A program made the position numbers and the translations under genes. From Rotaria macrura (Eukaryota; Rotifera; Eurotatoria; Philodinida; Philodinidae): a stretch of 64,000 nt of DNA. The stretch spans positions 232,803 through 296,802 of the forward strand of contig OENT01000035.1 in the NCBI GenBank assembly GCA_900239685.1. The letters run 5' to 3'. Of the stretch, positions 1 to 11,634 are shown one piece after another (positions within the stretch are counted from its first letter, which is position 1; each line of letters opens with the position of its first letter). The notes beneath the pieces are model-generated. The model saw only the letters and a program-made list of their open reading frames with translations. It had not been told where the DNA came from and made no database searches.

Positions 1-3000
1 ACTTTTCTTCACTGAACATAATTATTATTTTAACTAATGATTTAGTCAATAATAGATGAAGCTACTTATTCATTTTTATCTACAGGGAATTCGAACGTAA
101 AGCTCATAAACACTTATGTTGATTGTTTTCTAAACTTCTATATTAATCAGTTCATAATACCTAAAGAAATTCCTGAAAAAGAGTCCTATGAACATTTTAT
201 TCAGGAATGATTTCTGTCATGAGAGAAGAATGTCATTGAAGTTTGAAAACTACATCAACTTTGCTTTTCGGAAATATCTAGAGCAGTTTACTTTTCATAA
301 ACGAAATTAGTATCATAAAAACTAGCATATCTTGTATGTTGATACATAATTACTCATCTTGAAATATTATGAAAAGAAAATTTTTGAAACAAACTTCTCG
401 TGACTATAATAGAAATCGTCGTTGTCTGCAATATATATGAGATCTTCTTTCCTTTCTTCTCGTTTTTTCTAATGTCAGTGTGCCTTGATATTTTAGCTAG
501 GAACGAAGCTTAGTACTTGTGGGATAAGAAACCAATTTTTCCATTAAAGTATTCTTTTGATAAATATTTAATAAGATTCTTCCAATTATTTGTACACAAT
601 TGAATCCATTGAATCGATTTCACTAGGAATGATTTTCTATTCTTCTTCATCACAGAAATTAGTAAACTTCATTAAAACATGAGACAAGAATTTACAGTAG
701 ATTCGAACACTATAATTTTTACTTGTACAATGCAAGCTACAAGAGTGCATAGTATACCTTCTATGGTGACGATACAGATTACGTGTATGAAATACTCAGC
801 AAAGATCTTTCGTTCTTAATACCATTAATGAACGTCGGTAATCAACTATTCATACTATATTGTGAATTGATAAACTCGTAATACATCATAACAAACAGCT
901 TTTTTCGAAGCTTTCTTATTTTGATAATAATGAAAGAAAGATTAAATAATGCAAAAAGATAATGCCTTGCTTTTACTATCCCTCGATATTAAAAGAATGT
1001 TTAGAAAAATTTATTGTGTTATTTTGAAGCAGAAGAGAATTCTATCTAATTAAATTATAATCATGAAACGTATGATTTATACTCATTGATATGAAAGAAT
1101 AATGACGATGCAGTCTTATTTTACACGTCTTTGGTATTTAATTACGTAATTTCGTTTGTATCTAAACAAAATGAATATAGTTCAACTGATAGAATAACAA
1201 CGTCAAAAGATTTCAATACTCATACTCTAGCAAACATTGCTTTAATCCTTACAAATGTGTTATAAAACTATTTTTCAAAGGTTAGTTTTTGAAATTTTTC
1301 TGCTGGAATAATTTTTGGCAATTACTCAAATATTTTTAATGATTTGAATAGTTTTTTTTTATCTAAACATCAAGTATGAACTTTGTGTCAATGCAACATT
1401 AAGAAATAATGCTAAACACATGCTAAGTGTGGTGGTTTACAACATTATTGTTTTATTTTCTACGTACGAATCATCAATGTCTTCTTTGATACAATCATAT
1501 GGAAATAAGAGATGAAACCATTTTGTTTTCCTCTGCCTCTGCTTCTATCAAAATTTTTCTTTCTATAATATCAGACATTCGACTTCACGATATTTGATAC
1601 TAGACTATGAGAAAATTTTAAAAAAACACAATTTCTATAACAAAAACTTCTACTAATCAAAACCAATTGACGAGACTAATTATGAAAAACTTGGTATGAA
1701 AGTAGAGAAAAATAAAGAAAATTACGGACTTCTCACCTATCAAGATAATTAGTTCAGCAGGTACTTGAATCGCCCGTTCGTAAGCATAAAACTTGCAAGG
1801 TACTACCTATTTTAATAAAAAATGTCACTCCGTGAATGTTAATCAAAAGTGAATCGTTTATACGATAAAACATCCGAAACACTTCATACTTTATCATGCT
1901 AAATTAATAATGCATGGGAACTTACTGTCCCTCGCACAATATGTTCATTGTACTCTAATACCTAATTTTCTTTATGATTTTCCTCAAGCATAGAAAGCTA
2001 CCGAATTTTGTTGGTTTAATTAGTACTTCTTTTTTGGAGCATACATTTTCTTTCTCTGTTAAAAACTCTCAATATTGATAGAAGCATATTGAATCTGAAG
2101 ATACACATTGGAATTTACAGACGCATGGGTGTTGAAACAATGAATATTCTATGATGAGAAAAATCGATCTCTATTCCATTTTTCATAAGAAACTCTGACG
2201 TCACGTTTGAAATAGTTCCCATGCCACCTCTATAATTGTTTCAATGCTTCGTTAAATACTGTGATAAGAAACAATGATTTACTATTAAATTGTTGTACAT
2301 GACTTTGTATTCAATTAATATTGATCTTTGATGTATTGAGTTCATGGAATGTAGATGTGAGATAACTTCAATCGTAAACAATAGCCATATGCTATTCGTA
2401 TTGATCGTTGACACAATTATGTTTCACAGAATGTTTCTATCTGACTCTCTCTTAAACGATAGGGTTTCACGTCGCTTATTTATCTACAGAAAAAACAATA
2501 ATAAGCAAAGGTTGTTTTGGCCATCAGCTAACGTTTGAAAAGATTCATCCTTGAAATATCAATATGATGCCTTTCTTTATTAAGCGTTTTCACTGAAGAG
2601 GAGACATCATGATATAACTATTCTACTACGTGACGAATAATTGTGAATATTATTTATAAAAAAAATCAAACCTCTATATAGTTATCGCCGTAAATTGATC
2701 ATTGTGAGAATATCTTTAAAAAAAGCTCATCATCAATAACGATTAGAACCCAACAGTTTCAAAACGAAAGGTCTACAATGGAGAACAGAACCGGAACCGG
2801 ATCTTCCCAGTATGTCACGATTGGACTTAGAAACGTCAAATAGAAAAGGCCCGAACCGGAAATCAAACAGAGAGAACCAAACAGTTTTTTGCTAGTTGCT
2901 AGTAATGATTCAAGTTTTACATAATATCAAATTAGATGAATAAAGCTACGATTTTATCAGTTTTGAAATATGAGTATTATTCACAATCGGATGAAAAGTA

Positions 3001-5339
3001 GATTCAAGAGCGACAGGGAATCTTTAAAAGAATTAACTTTGTCAGAAAGTCATCTTATCAGAAAAAGTATGGTTCGATACATCGACTTGAACTCTCGTAA
3101 TCATCGTGTATGTCAATGAGTCACGCTCATGTTAAAAGGGAAAAATTGACTATAAAAATGGAGTTTTGTTCACTCAAGATATCTCATGTCACATCTTCAG
3201 TAGTATTTTTTTTCAGAGACAAACAACATCTTACTTTTCTATAAAAAATCATAAATTTACCGACGGAAACAATATTTTACTTGAAAAACAATTTTAGCGA
3301 AATACGACTTGTGCAATGAAAATGTTCAACTTTCATCTAATGTGAATTTCGTCCGTGCATTAATGTACGCACACCATGACTATTGAAAAGTAGAAAATCA
3401 ATATAAAAAAAGGAGATGTCGTATAGTAATTATACTAGAACTGCCCCAGCTCTCATAGGTAGACAAAGAAAGAAAATGATGATCGGTTTGTACACAATTA
3501 TTCACGATATCGACACAACATTCAAACTCAAGATGATTGCCTATGAACAAAAGTAGTGTACATTTAAAAACTACTAATACTTTTCTTATACTTTCACCGC
3601 TTTGGCTTACCTTTCGAAAAATTTACTTTGCAAGCATCATTAACGTTTACCGTGTGAAAATATGAATTGTATCAATACATCGCCAAAGAATCGAACTGTC
3701 AGTTTCAGAGATTTCATGGAAACGATCAGCTTCTACGATCGATTGTATCACTGATAATTTAGAAGAACCTTAAAATAAGAATATCTCTAAAGCAAAGATG
3801 GTCGTTCTCAATAGACCTTACGATGCATGCATGAAAATCTAACGTTTCTCATTACTTTATATTCGATTATCACTAGCAGAATATACAATTTCCGTTTAGA
3901 GCAGCGATATGGAGTATCTGATTGTATTTTAGTTTTCACTCGTAATATGTTCGGCATTATAATTTTCAGTTACCTATTTCGAATTAATGGTGAATATCAT
4001 AAGTGTGCTTACTTCTTGAAAAATTCAATCATCTATTATTTACCCGTGATTGTAACATAGTTTGAACTTCTCATAGATCTGAACAGTTTTGGAACTAAAC
4101 ATTTACCAACAGCTTATAAGTAGCGCGTAGCAATCAATTTTGCTAACTGTTAACTAAAGAGTGATAATAGAACTACTTACTGAGAACATAATAATGATAT
4201 AAGTTTCACAAAAACATTGTTTTGCTTGTAATTATAGAGACACAGTCACATATGGTTGTAAAACATTTTTCTTTACGAATAAAAACATAACATTAGAGAT
4301 TTCTCAACGATTTCAGATTGAAATTGGAAATAGAACTGATGAAAGAATCGTTTCAAGGCAATAGTTTCTTAGTTAATGATATCCTCACATTTGCAAAGAT
4401 TTTCAAATGCTATTGAAATCGTGAACTCTTTGCGTAAAATATACAAGAATACTGACGAGAATACATTCCTACGAATATTTTACATAAACAAACTGAGTGC
4501 GTAAAAATTACTTAGGGATACTAAAGAAATATTTAGTATAAAAGTAATACATAATGGGTTGTGATACTCATATGTTAGTATAAGTACAGCGAATTAGTAT
4601 ATTTACGCATTTTTTCTTGATAAGTACCTTAATTAGTTTAGATATTGTTTAAAGTAACGGATACTTTAAAAACTTTGTTTGAATGATATTGTTATAGATG
4701 CATTGTCAAAAATTGTAGCTTATTACTTGAAAACATTTGCGAAAAAAATTTCTATTTTTAACATAGTTAAATCGATTTTATCTTATAGTATAGCATACAC
4801 AATAGTGTTAAGTTGTAAAACTGGAAAGAATAGTTTGCAAGTTAGCATTCATTCCTGTTTAAGAATGAATGTGAAATCAACTCTGTTTTCTATTGCACAC
4901 TAGAAATAATTCTCATTGCTTGATAGATCGAGTCAAAGACTTTTTTCAGTTGATTACATATATTTTCTCATACCATGGACTAACTGTGGTTTCGACAATG
5001 TAAAGAACTTCGCTACGGCAGGATGATAGTAAAACTTTCGAGATATGCCAGTCAATATTCAATTTAAAATTTTCTATGATATCAAAAGATTGAATAAAAC
5101 AACAGACTATGATGAATTTTAGCCGACGACAATTTTCAGTAAAAATCTATCTATCTCTATATTTAGAGATTATGTGATACGATAGATGTCGTAGAAGTCT
5201 CTAATTAAACTATATACAGTCAAATTTTCACAATCATTTCGATATTCAATTTAAAGAAAAAATGTGTCATTAATATTATTTCAGTAGAAAATTGCAAATC
5301 AAAAACAAAAATTGTCAAATAAAATTAATTCATTTGATC
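1..5339. other. AT-rich stretch without a recognised gene
   Basis: I find no exon series, conserved protein motif or RNA gene here. The open frames on either strand (up to about 75 codons) are low-complexity, rich in Ile, Phe, Tyr and Asn, as expected by chance at this base composition, and none continues across plausible splice sites into something recognisable. A small richer patch near 2785-2860 contains repeated ACCGGA-type words but no structure I can name. The stretch could hold distal regulatory DNA or degraded mobile elements. Confidence 0.6.
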
Positions 5340-5439
5340 CTTAGTTACACGCGGAGGTCATCTTCACAATGGTAGATAGGTAGCAATCGGTGGAAACAAA
5401 GAAAAGACATCATCCGTCCGACGAATAAAAACTTTGACA

Positions 5440-5784
5440 ATGGCCGCTTTAGGAACAGGAGTAATTATTTTAATCGTTATATGGGTTATTACTTTAGCAA
5501 CATTAACATTATTCACATTTGCTCAATCAAGTATCCGATACGTCGGCTTAGTTGCTCTACTAATAGCAGTTATAATAACACTTGTATTGACATTATTACC
5601 ACGTGGTGAGGCTAGCCGTACAACACAAGCCAATACCACTGCATATAACTATGCTGGTCTTGCTCGAATACTTATTTTAACTTTTCTTTGTGTGACATTT
5701 GTTATTGGTCTAGTACTTATTTTTCTTCATGAGGTTCTTCCTCCTGTTCAGGCGCAGCCCATTCGAAAGCGCTATGTTAGATAA
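5440..5784 (+). CDS. TMEM218: TMEM218-like ciliary transition-zone membrane protein
   Basis: Single-exon gene for a 114-residue membrane protein. The open frame runs a little further upstream, but the first ATG is at 5440 and gives almost exactly the length of vertebrate TMEM218 (about 115 residues). Three hydrophobic segments lie at about residues 6-30, 34-52 and 74-98. They are followed by a C-terminal motif, FLHEVLPPVQAQPIRKRY, which matches the family's 'hxxVLxPhxAxPhR' tail. TMEM218 is known as a small protein of the ciliary transition zone, linked in humans to Joubert and related ciliopathies; a role in ciliated cells is inferred from that. The stop is only 49 bp before the start of the SRSF7-like gene, with AATAAA and an acceptor-like AG between them, so the two may share one transcript. 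Confidence rests on length, topology and the tail motif. Confidence 0.85.
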   Translation: MAALGTGVIILIVIWVITLATLTLFTFAQSSIRYVGLVALLIAVIITLVLTLLPRGEASRTTQANTTAYNYAGLARILILTFLCVTFVIGLVLIFLHEVLPPVQAQPIRKRYVR

Positions 5785-5799
5785 ATTTTTATCATGTAA

Positions 5800-5812
5800 A
5801 ATAAAATTTTAG
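5800..5812 (+). promoter_or_regulatory. Intercistronic poly(A) signal and splice-acceptor-like site
   Basis: AATAAA at 5800-5805 is followed directly by ATTTTAG, with AG at 5811-5812, inside the 49-bp gap between the TMEM218 stop and the SRSF7-like ATG at 5834. This is the arrangement expected where a polycistronic transcript is cut and the downstream message receives a trans-spliced leader. Spliced-leader trans-splicing is established in bdelloid rotifers; its use at this site is inference. Confidence 0.5.
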
Positions 5813-5833
5813 ATTTCATTTAATCTAATAAAT

Positions 5834-7482
5834 ATGTCTCGTGGACAAGACGATTCCATAACGGTATTGTTGCAAGCAATTAAAAAACGAAAGATGAAGT
5901 GATTGATTCATAAATATTTAGGTATTTTTGGGAGATTTATCACGCGATGCAACAAAGGAAGAAGTTGAAAAAACATTTAGTTATTATGGGAAATTACGTA
6001 ACGTTTGGTAAACATATTAATTTGATGTTTTATTTATCTTGAAAAAATCTTCTTTATCAATTAGGCTTTCACGTAGTCCATGGGGTTATGGTAAATAAAA
6101 TGCAATCCGAAGAATTTCTTATCACTTATTGCGTTTGTAGGCTTTATTGATTTTGAAGATCAACGTGATGCGGCTGATGCTGTCAAAGCTTTGGACGGAA
6201 AGTAAGCGTCAATTCTGAATACATTTACTTAATTGAACAATAACTTTGAAGTCTAGACTTTGTACATCTTGTAGAGTTCACATAGCTACAATCAAACTAC
6301 AAATTTTACCAATTATCAGCCTATTTTTACCGAGATATTGATCATTCACAAGAATTACTTGAGTTAAGCGCATACTGCTTCTCCGTAGTATATCGTGTCA
6401 GGAAGATACAACTTTCTTGTTTCGACTTAAAAAAACTCTACGGGGATACAGAAACTGAGAAGAATAAGTTTTCTAGGTTGTTCGATTCTTCCAGCATCAA
6501 TATAAGTCTATTCATCTACATGAGTAGTGTCATTAAGTAAACTTTTAGTAAAGGCAGCCGTCGCTGACCATACTAGTAATTAGATGATCTGACTATTTCA
6601 CAATAATTCTGTGTAGATGTAATGTTTCAAGTGAGAAATTTTAAATAATTATTATTCTTAAAATAGAAACGCTGAGCTGACTTTCAGAATCTATTATTTC
6701 TACAGCACTAAGCTTATAATCTAAAATTGCCAGAAAATCTTCATAATTAACTAAAAACTACATGATGTACACAATCTTGACTGATGAAATGATTAATCAG
6801 ATGAGGAGTGTCCTTTTGGAGATTGTGATAGAAAATCTTCCTTCATTTAGAATGATATGTGGTTCACGTGTTCGTGTCGAATTTTCTCATGGTCGCGGTC
6901 AATCAAATCGAGGTGGCCGAACTCGACGTCGTTCTGGTAGTCGATCACCTCGTGCAAGAAAACCTTATAGTCCACATGATATTTGTTATGAATGTGGAGG
7001 TAAGGTCGCGTTTTGTTTTCATTCTTGACAGACTCGTTCATGATTATTTTATTCAAGATCGCGGCCATTATGCTTACGATTGTGAAATTCGATTAAGACG
7101 TCAGCGTCGTATGAGGTATGTTTATTATATATATTTTATTTTCAAATAAATATATCATTGAGTTAAGAAATGAAATTCACAAAAAGACAAGACGAACAAC
7201 AAGTCTATCTGTTTTTAGTTCACATACATCATTGATGAACAGAGATTGAAACGAGCGAGCGATTTATATGACTAGATCGAAAAGAATAATCTTCATGGTA
7301 TCGATAAAATGTATATCGATGGAATTCTTCTCTGGATTGGGAGTCAGAATATTAGATATTCATATGACACAATCGAATCAAAACAAAAACTCTCGATTAT
7401 ATTCATTCGATTCCTTTCATCCAAAAAATATCAATTCCAAAGGTGTGTATACGATGAGCAATCGTAGACAGATATGTATGTA

Positions 7483-7522
<40 letters not shown>

Positions 7523-9244
7523 GAATATGTTATTAAACGATCAACTAAGTATTACTTTTACAAACTGAATAGAAAAATAAATTTTTATACACAAAGCCCA
7601 CAATTGTTAATAATTTTTAGAGCTGGCAGAGATTGAATATTCGACATCAAGTGTTTTCATCTTCCGAGTGCTAGAAGAGGTAACCACAGTACAAGAGCGA
7701 AACCTGTAGTTATCAAGCCTCTAATTTCACAAGTATATTACCTGCTTATTTTTATTTCATTTGATTCAAGAGAAAACAAGGATCAAGAGTCGATGTCTGT
7801 CAAAATTAAAAAAATAAAAGAAATCAAACATTTTGATGAGAGGTGAAGCTCACAAGAAATTTTTATGTCATACATGGAACATACCGGATAGAAAAATGAT
7901 GAAATAATAATGACTCGATCTAGATGATTAGCATTCTTTCAATCGTGAAAGTCTTTCTTCAGCACAATGCATTCGTTTATAGGCATTATGCTCTCCTTTG
8001 GCAAAGAATCACATCACCCTCCTTCCAAACGGTGACCGCTTCAGGCCACAACCGAGATGAAGGTTCATCTCCTTTTGAACTTTGCTTTTGAATATAATTG
8101 CTATGTACAGTGCGTCTCAATTGAAATTCTCTCCTTTGTTTGTGTTGGCTCAAACCACTGCCGTTTGATTTCTTTCCTCGATTATTTATGTATAACAAGA
8201 AAGTACTGTGTTTATTGCGTTACTTCATATATTAATTATAAATAACAAGTACAGTTCTATTTTGATACTAAATTTCGTTTGCATTTTATGACATGTATGT
8301 ATCAAGCGATGCAATGAAGCTGTTGTTTCCTACTTATATTTCGATAGTATAAAAATATAACTGAGATTATGTTAAACAAAAAAAACAAAATAAAAAGCAA
8401 ATAGGTGAGATACATTCTCAAAAGACAATATTAGATCTGTATGCTAATGTAATCTCATGTTTCTGATGTTCATTACGTCACATCATGAACTATGCTCGTG
8501 TTAAATTGAAATTTTTTTTGTTCACTCCATAGGTCAATGGAAAATGATGAGATTGTACTCCAAATGATATTAATTATAACTAAACGCAGATGGTGACTGA
8601 CTATTCTGTTGTCAAGAATATTATCTATTTAGAAAATGATGCATGGCTAAGAATTTCGAAATAAAAACATATAGTTCTGCCATCAGTTCGATTATCATTA
8701 TCGAGTTGCGAAGATCGAGAAGAAAGTCATAAATTAATTCTTATCGATAAAAATCAATTGTTATGCATAGTATCTGATTGAAGCATTTGATGGTCATCCG
8801 TGATAATGAACTGAAGAATTCATTGAGTACTTCTCGGGAAGACAAAAGAACGGGAGAAAGCAGGAAGGAAAGAGTTTTATTGTTCGTAAAAAAAAAGCGG
8901 ATTTTCCTTTTTTTCTCATAAAAAAATTTATCGAAAAAATTTATTTGTAGGTCTAGTTCACGTAGCAAAAGCCGTAGTCGTAGTCGAACCACAAAACAAA
9001 CAAGTAATGGCCATTCATCCAAACGTGATCACAAGTGAATATTTTTCTTTCATTTTATTTTATTTTTCTAAAAACAAAAGACAAATTTTCTTTTAGAAGT
9101 CGTAGTCGTTCTGAAAGTAGTCGATCATCGCATGATCGTGAACGTTCATATAGTCACTCTCGATCACGTTCAGGATCAGAAAGTCCTGTTAAATCAAAAG
9201 AACGACGATCAAAATCAAAATCAAAATCTCGTGGTAGCCGATAG
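5834..9244 (+). CDS. SRSF7: SRSF7-like SR splicing factor (RRM, CCHC zinc knuckle, RS tail)
   Basis: Serine/arginine-rich splicing factor that binds exonic enhancers and acts in the nucleus in pre-mRNA splicing. Exons that join in frame: 5834-5863, 5922-6007, 6065-6090, 6141-6201, 6851-6999, 7058-7115, 8951-9034 and 9097-9244, giving 213 residues (human SRSF7 has 238). The RRM covers about residues 9-78: RNP2 is VFLGDL, and RNP1 is the WGYGFIDFED stretch split over exons 3 and 4. A zinc knuckle follows with C113, C116, H121 and C126 (CX2CX4HX4C), preceded by MICGSRVRVEF as in SRSF7. The knuckle separates it from SRSF3. The last two exons encode an RS-dipeptide tail ending SKSKSKSRGSR. Most introns are short, but introns 4 (649 bp) and 6 (1835 bp) are long; SR genes often hide regulatory poison exons in such introns. 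It lies in a probable operon with TMEM218. Confidence 0.92.
7116..8950 (+). other. Long intron 6 of the SRSF7-like gene
   Basis: An intron of 1835 bp in a gene whose other introns are mostly 50-70 bp. It contains an AT microsatellite at 7475-7523 and several open frames with no recognisable product. Its length and its position just before the RS-domain exons are typical of autoregulatory poison-cassette introns in SR genes of other animals, but I could not define a cassette exon from sequence alone. Confidence 0.5.
7475..7523. repeat. TA-rich microsatellite
   Basis: A run of imperfect TATG/TA units that becomes a pure (TA)n tract, inside the long intron of the SRSF7-like gene. Confidence 0.9.
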
Positions 9245-9891
9245 ATTACTATGACTATGATTATTTTTTTTTTCTTTCATCAAATATAACTCAGAAAAGA
9301 AAAGAGATTTTTCTTATGTATACGCGTGTATAATCCTCTAAAATGCTTGCGAAAAGGATAAAAGTTTTTGTTTGAGCTGTTATGCTGTTCATTTTTGTTC
9401 GAAACTGTATTTGTGTTTTATAAACAATACATATACTCGTAAATATCTATTGAGTTTCTTGGATTTTTTTTGTCTTTTTCTCATGTTTTTTGTTATTATT
9501 CTTGCTGTTTGATTTCATGAAAGAAATACTTAATGGTGTCATCAAGAAAAACGATTATTTTCTCATAATATAATATCAAGGAAATATTAGCGAATAAACC
9601 AAGTGGGCCTAAGAAAGACGATAAGTTACTGGTTTCAAGGAGAGAATAGACCTATTATGTATAGTCATTTTTTTCTCATTCATGTCTCTGGTCAATGAAA
9701 GAAAGTCGAAGAACGAGAGAAAAGAAGTGAGAAGATTTTTTTCTTGGTACCATTGCGCAAGAGAAACACATTGAAAGAGAGAGGGAGAACGAAGAGGAGG
9801 AGGAGGACTATTTCTTCACACAAGCTCATTCTAAAACAATCATACTTATTCTCGGTGTGTATGTGGACATTTGCAAACTAATCTATTAGTT
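9245..9891. other. Intergenic spacer between SRSF7-like and EGF-protein genes
   Basis: Contains the 3' untranslated part of the SRSF7-like gene and the upstream region of the EGF gene. A purine-rich patch (GAGGAGGAGGAGG near 9795-9808) lies about 90 bp before the next ATG. No gene seen. Confidence 0.6.
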
Positions 9892-11634
9892 ATGGCGGCC
9901 ATCATTTTTCTACTTCGTCTTCATATAGTTCTCATTTTGTGTATAATGGTTAATGCCCAAACTCAAGTTCAAGGTAAATTAGTAAGATAAAATTATCTCT
10001 ATGATCCATATATTGATACTCTATTGATTGCGGTTAACATCTTAATGACCACTGTTCAATATGAACAATGACTTCGAATATTGTTGTTGAAAAATACAAA
10101 TTGTTTTTCGAATTTTTAATTTTTGATATGAAGTATACTAATGATAATACTAGACTCGTTTATCATTTCGCTCAATTGGTACTGACAGGTACAAGGCAAA
10201 AACTACTTCGGTCACCATCGTATGTTTGAACAAGAAATGTGCGAGTGTAAAATGAAAAGGCATTTATCAACGAACACTTCATAATGTAGAACGAATGTGA
10301 GAATGAATTCTTGTGCAATACATATATACACCCATACACACTTCAGTATAGACGATTGAAATGTTGGGTGTCAATCACATCATTTCATACGAGTGTCTGA
10401 CGGATAAGATGTCTATTGATATAGAAGAACAGAAAAGAAAAGAATCTCCATTTCAATTGAATAATTCCAATAGAAATTTTTTATATTTTAAGTAATTGAT
10501 GTCAGTGATAATCCAAACTGTGCAAAGTGCGATAGTCGTGCAGTATGCATACGTCTATCAAATGTGACTGGCGTCAGCTGTGTATGTCTTCCCGGCTTTG
10601 CTCAATCATCGTCAACAGGTCGTTGTATTCTTCAAGGTAATCTATTTGAATGTTACGTAAGAAAAAAAACTTTCTTGTCTAATTTATATTTGTTCCTTCT
10701 GTAAAACACCTGACAATAGAGCCTTAGTCGTTATTCTACCATCCGTTCAACAATTATACTTAATTAGCATATATTTTAAGTGTCATTTCTGCTTTAGAAA
10801 TTCCATACAATGGCATATGCGATAGTCGTTATGAATGTTTTAATGGAGGTTTGTTCGCTTCTTAGATTATGTCGGTTAAGACGAGCGAAAGAATATCTTT
10901 TCCCATCATTTTTCTTTCAAGGTTATTGCTCAAATGTGACAAGTAAATGTGAATGTTTATCAGGTTTTGGTGGTCTTATGTGTGAATTAGATATAAATGA
11001 ATGTGCCAGTAATGATCGTATTTGTGGATCATATTCTTGTACAAATCTACCAGGAGATTATAAATGTGATTGTGATTTTTTTCACTCGGGAAAACATTGT
11101 CAATCAAGTAATTCGAATATAAATAGCATATAGATAAATTTCAAAATAATCATTGATTTATCTATATATTTATTCTAGTTAGTGCTATAGGCCTGTTTGT
11201 GGTGATTATTTCAACTATTGCCATCTTATTTATTGTTGCATTTCTTCTTTTATTTGCTATTCGAACACTCTTTGCTTATCGTTTGTCAAAACGAGTTTCA
11301 AGGTATGCCGTTGCCTTTTCTTTATTGAGTTTGTAATTTGATCAAGGAGAAAAAAATTTATTATTCTAGAGAACGTGAAATTGAACTTCAAAATCCGTAT
11401 TTAGCTACATTGACGACCGGTGGTCTGAGAGGTGATGATTTATTATCGAATGGACTATCGTTTATTCGACCTATTGGTCATCGAATCTATGTACCCATGG
11501 AAACGAGTTTCGGTAATGCAATGCGTTTTCAAGCTAATATAGATGATGATGAGAAAAAACAGCAGATTCATTCATCATCATCGACATATATTACAAATCT
11601 TGATGATTCACCAATTAATATGAATTTGAATTGA
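9892..11634 (+). CDS. EGF-repeat type I transmembrane protein
   Basis: Six exons join in frame: 9892-9973, 10493-10636, 10798-10848, 10922-11107, 11179-11302 and 11370-11634, giving 283 residues. A hydrophobic signal peptide at about residues 1-22 ends near VNA. It is followed by three cysteine-rich EGF-like units. The first is in exon 2 (CAKCDSRAVC...CVCLPGF). The second spans exons 3-4 (ICDSRYEC...CECLSGFGGLMC). The third starts with DINEC, the calcium-binding EGF consensus, and ends CDCDFFHSGKHC. Exon 5 encodes one membrane helix (about residues 156-182) followed by a basic stop-transfer sequence. Exon 6 encodes a cytoplasmic tail of about 87 residues with an acidic, serine-rich end. All internal introns but the last are phase 1, typical of shuffled extracellular modules. 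The architecture suggests a cell-surface receptor or adhesion protein. I cannot assign it to Notch ligands (no DSL domain seen) or another named family. AATAAA signals lie at 11688 and 11692. Confidence 0.85.

Noticed and set aside
8741..9022. 93-codon frame antisense to the RS-domain exon of the SRSF7-like gene
   Set aside because: Shadow of the RS repeat on the opposite strand; the sense frame is clearly the coding one.
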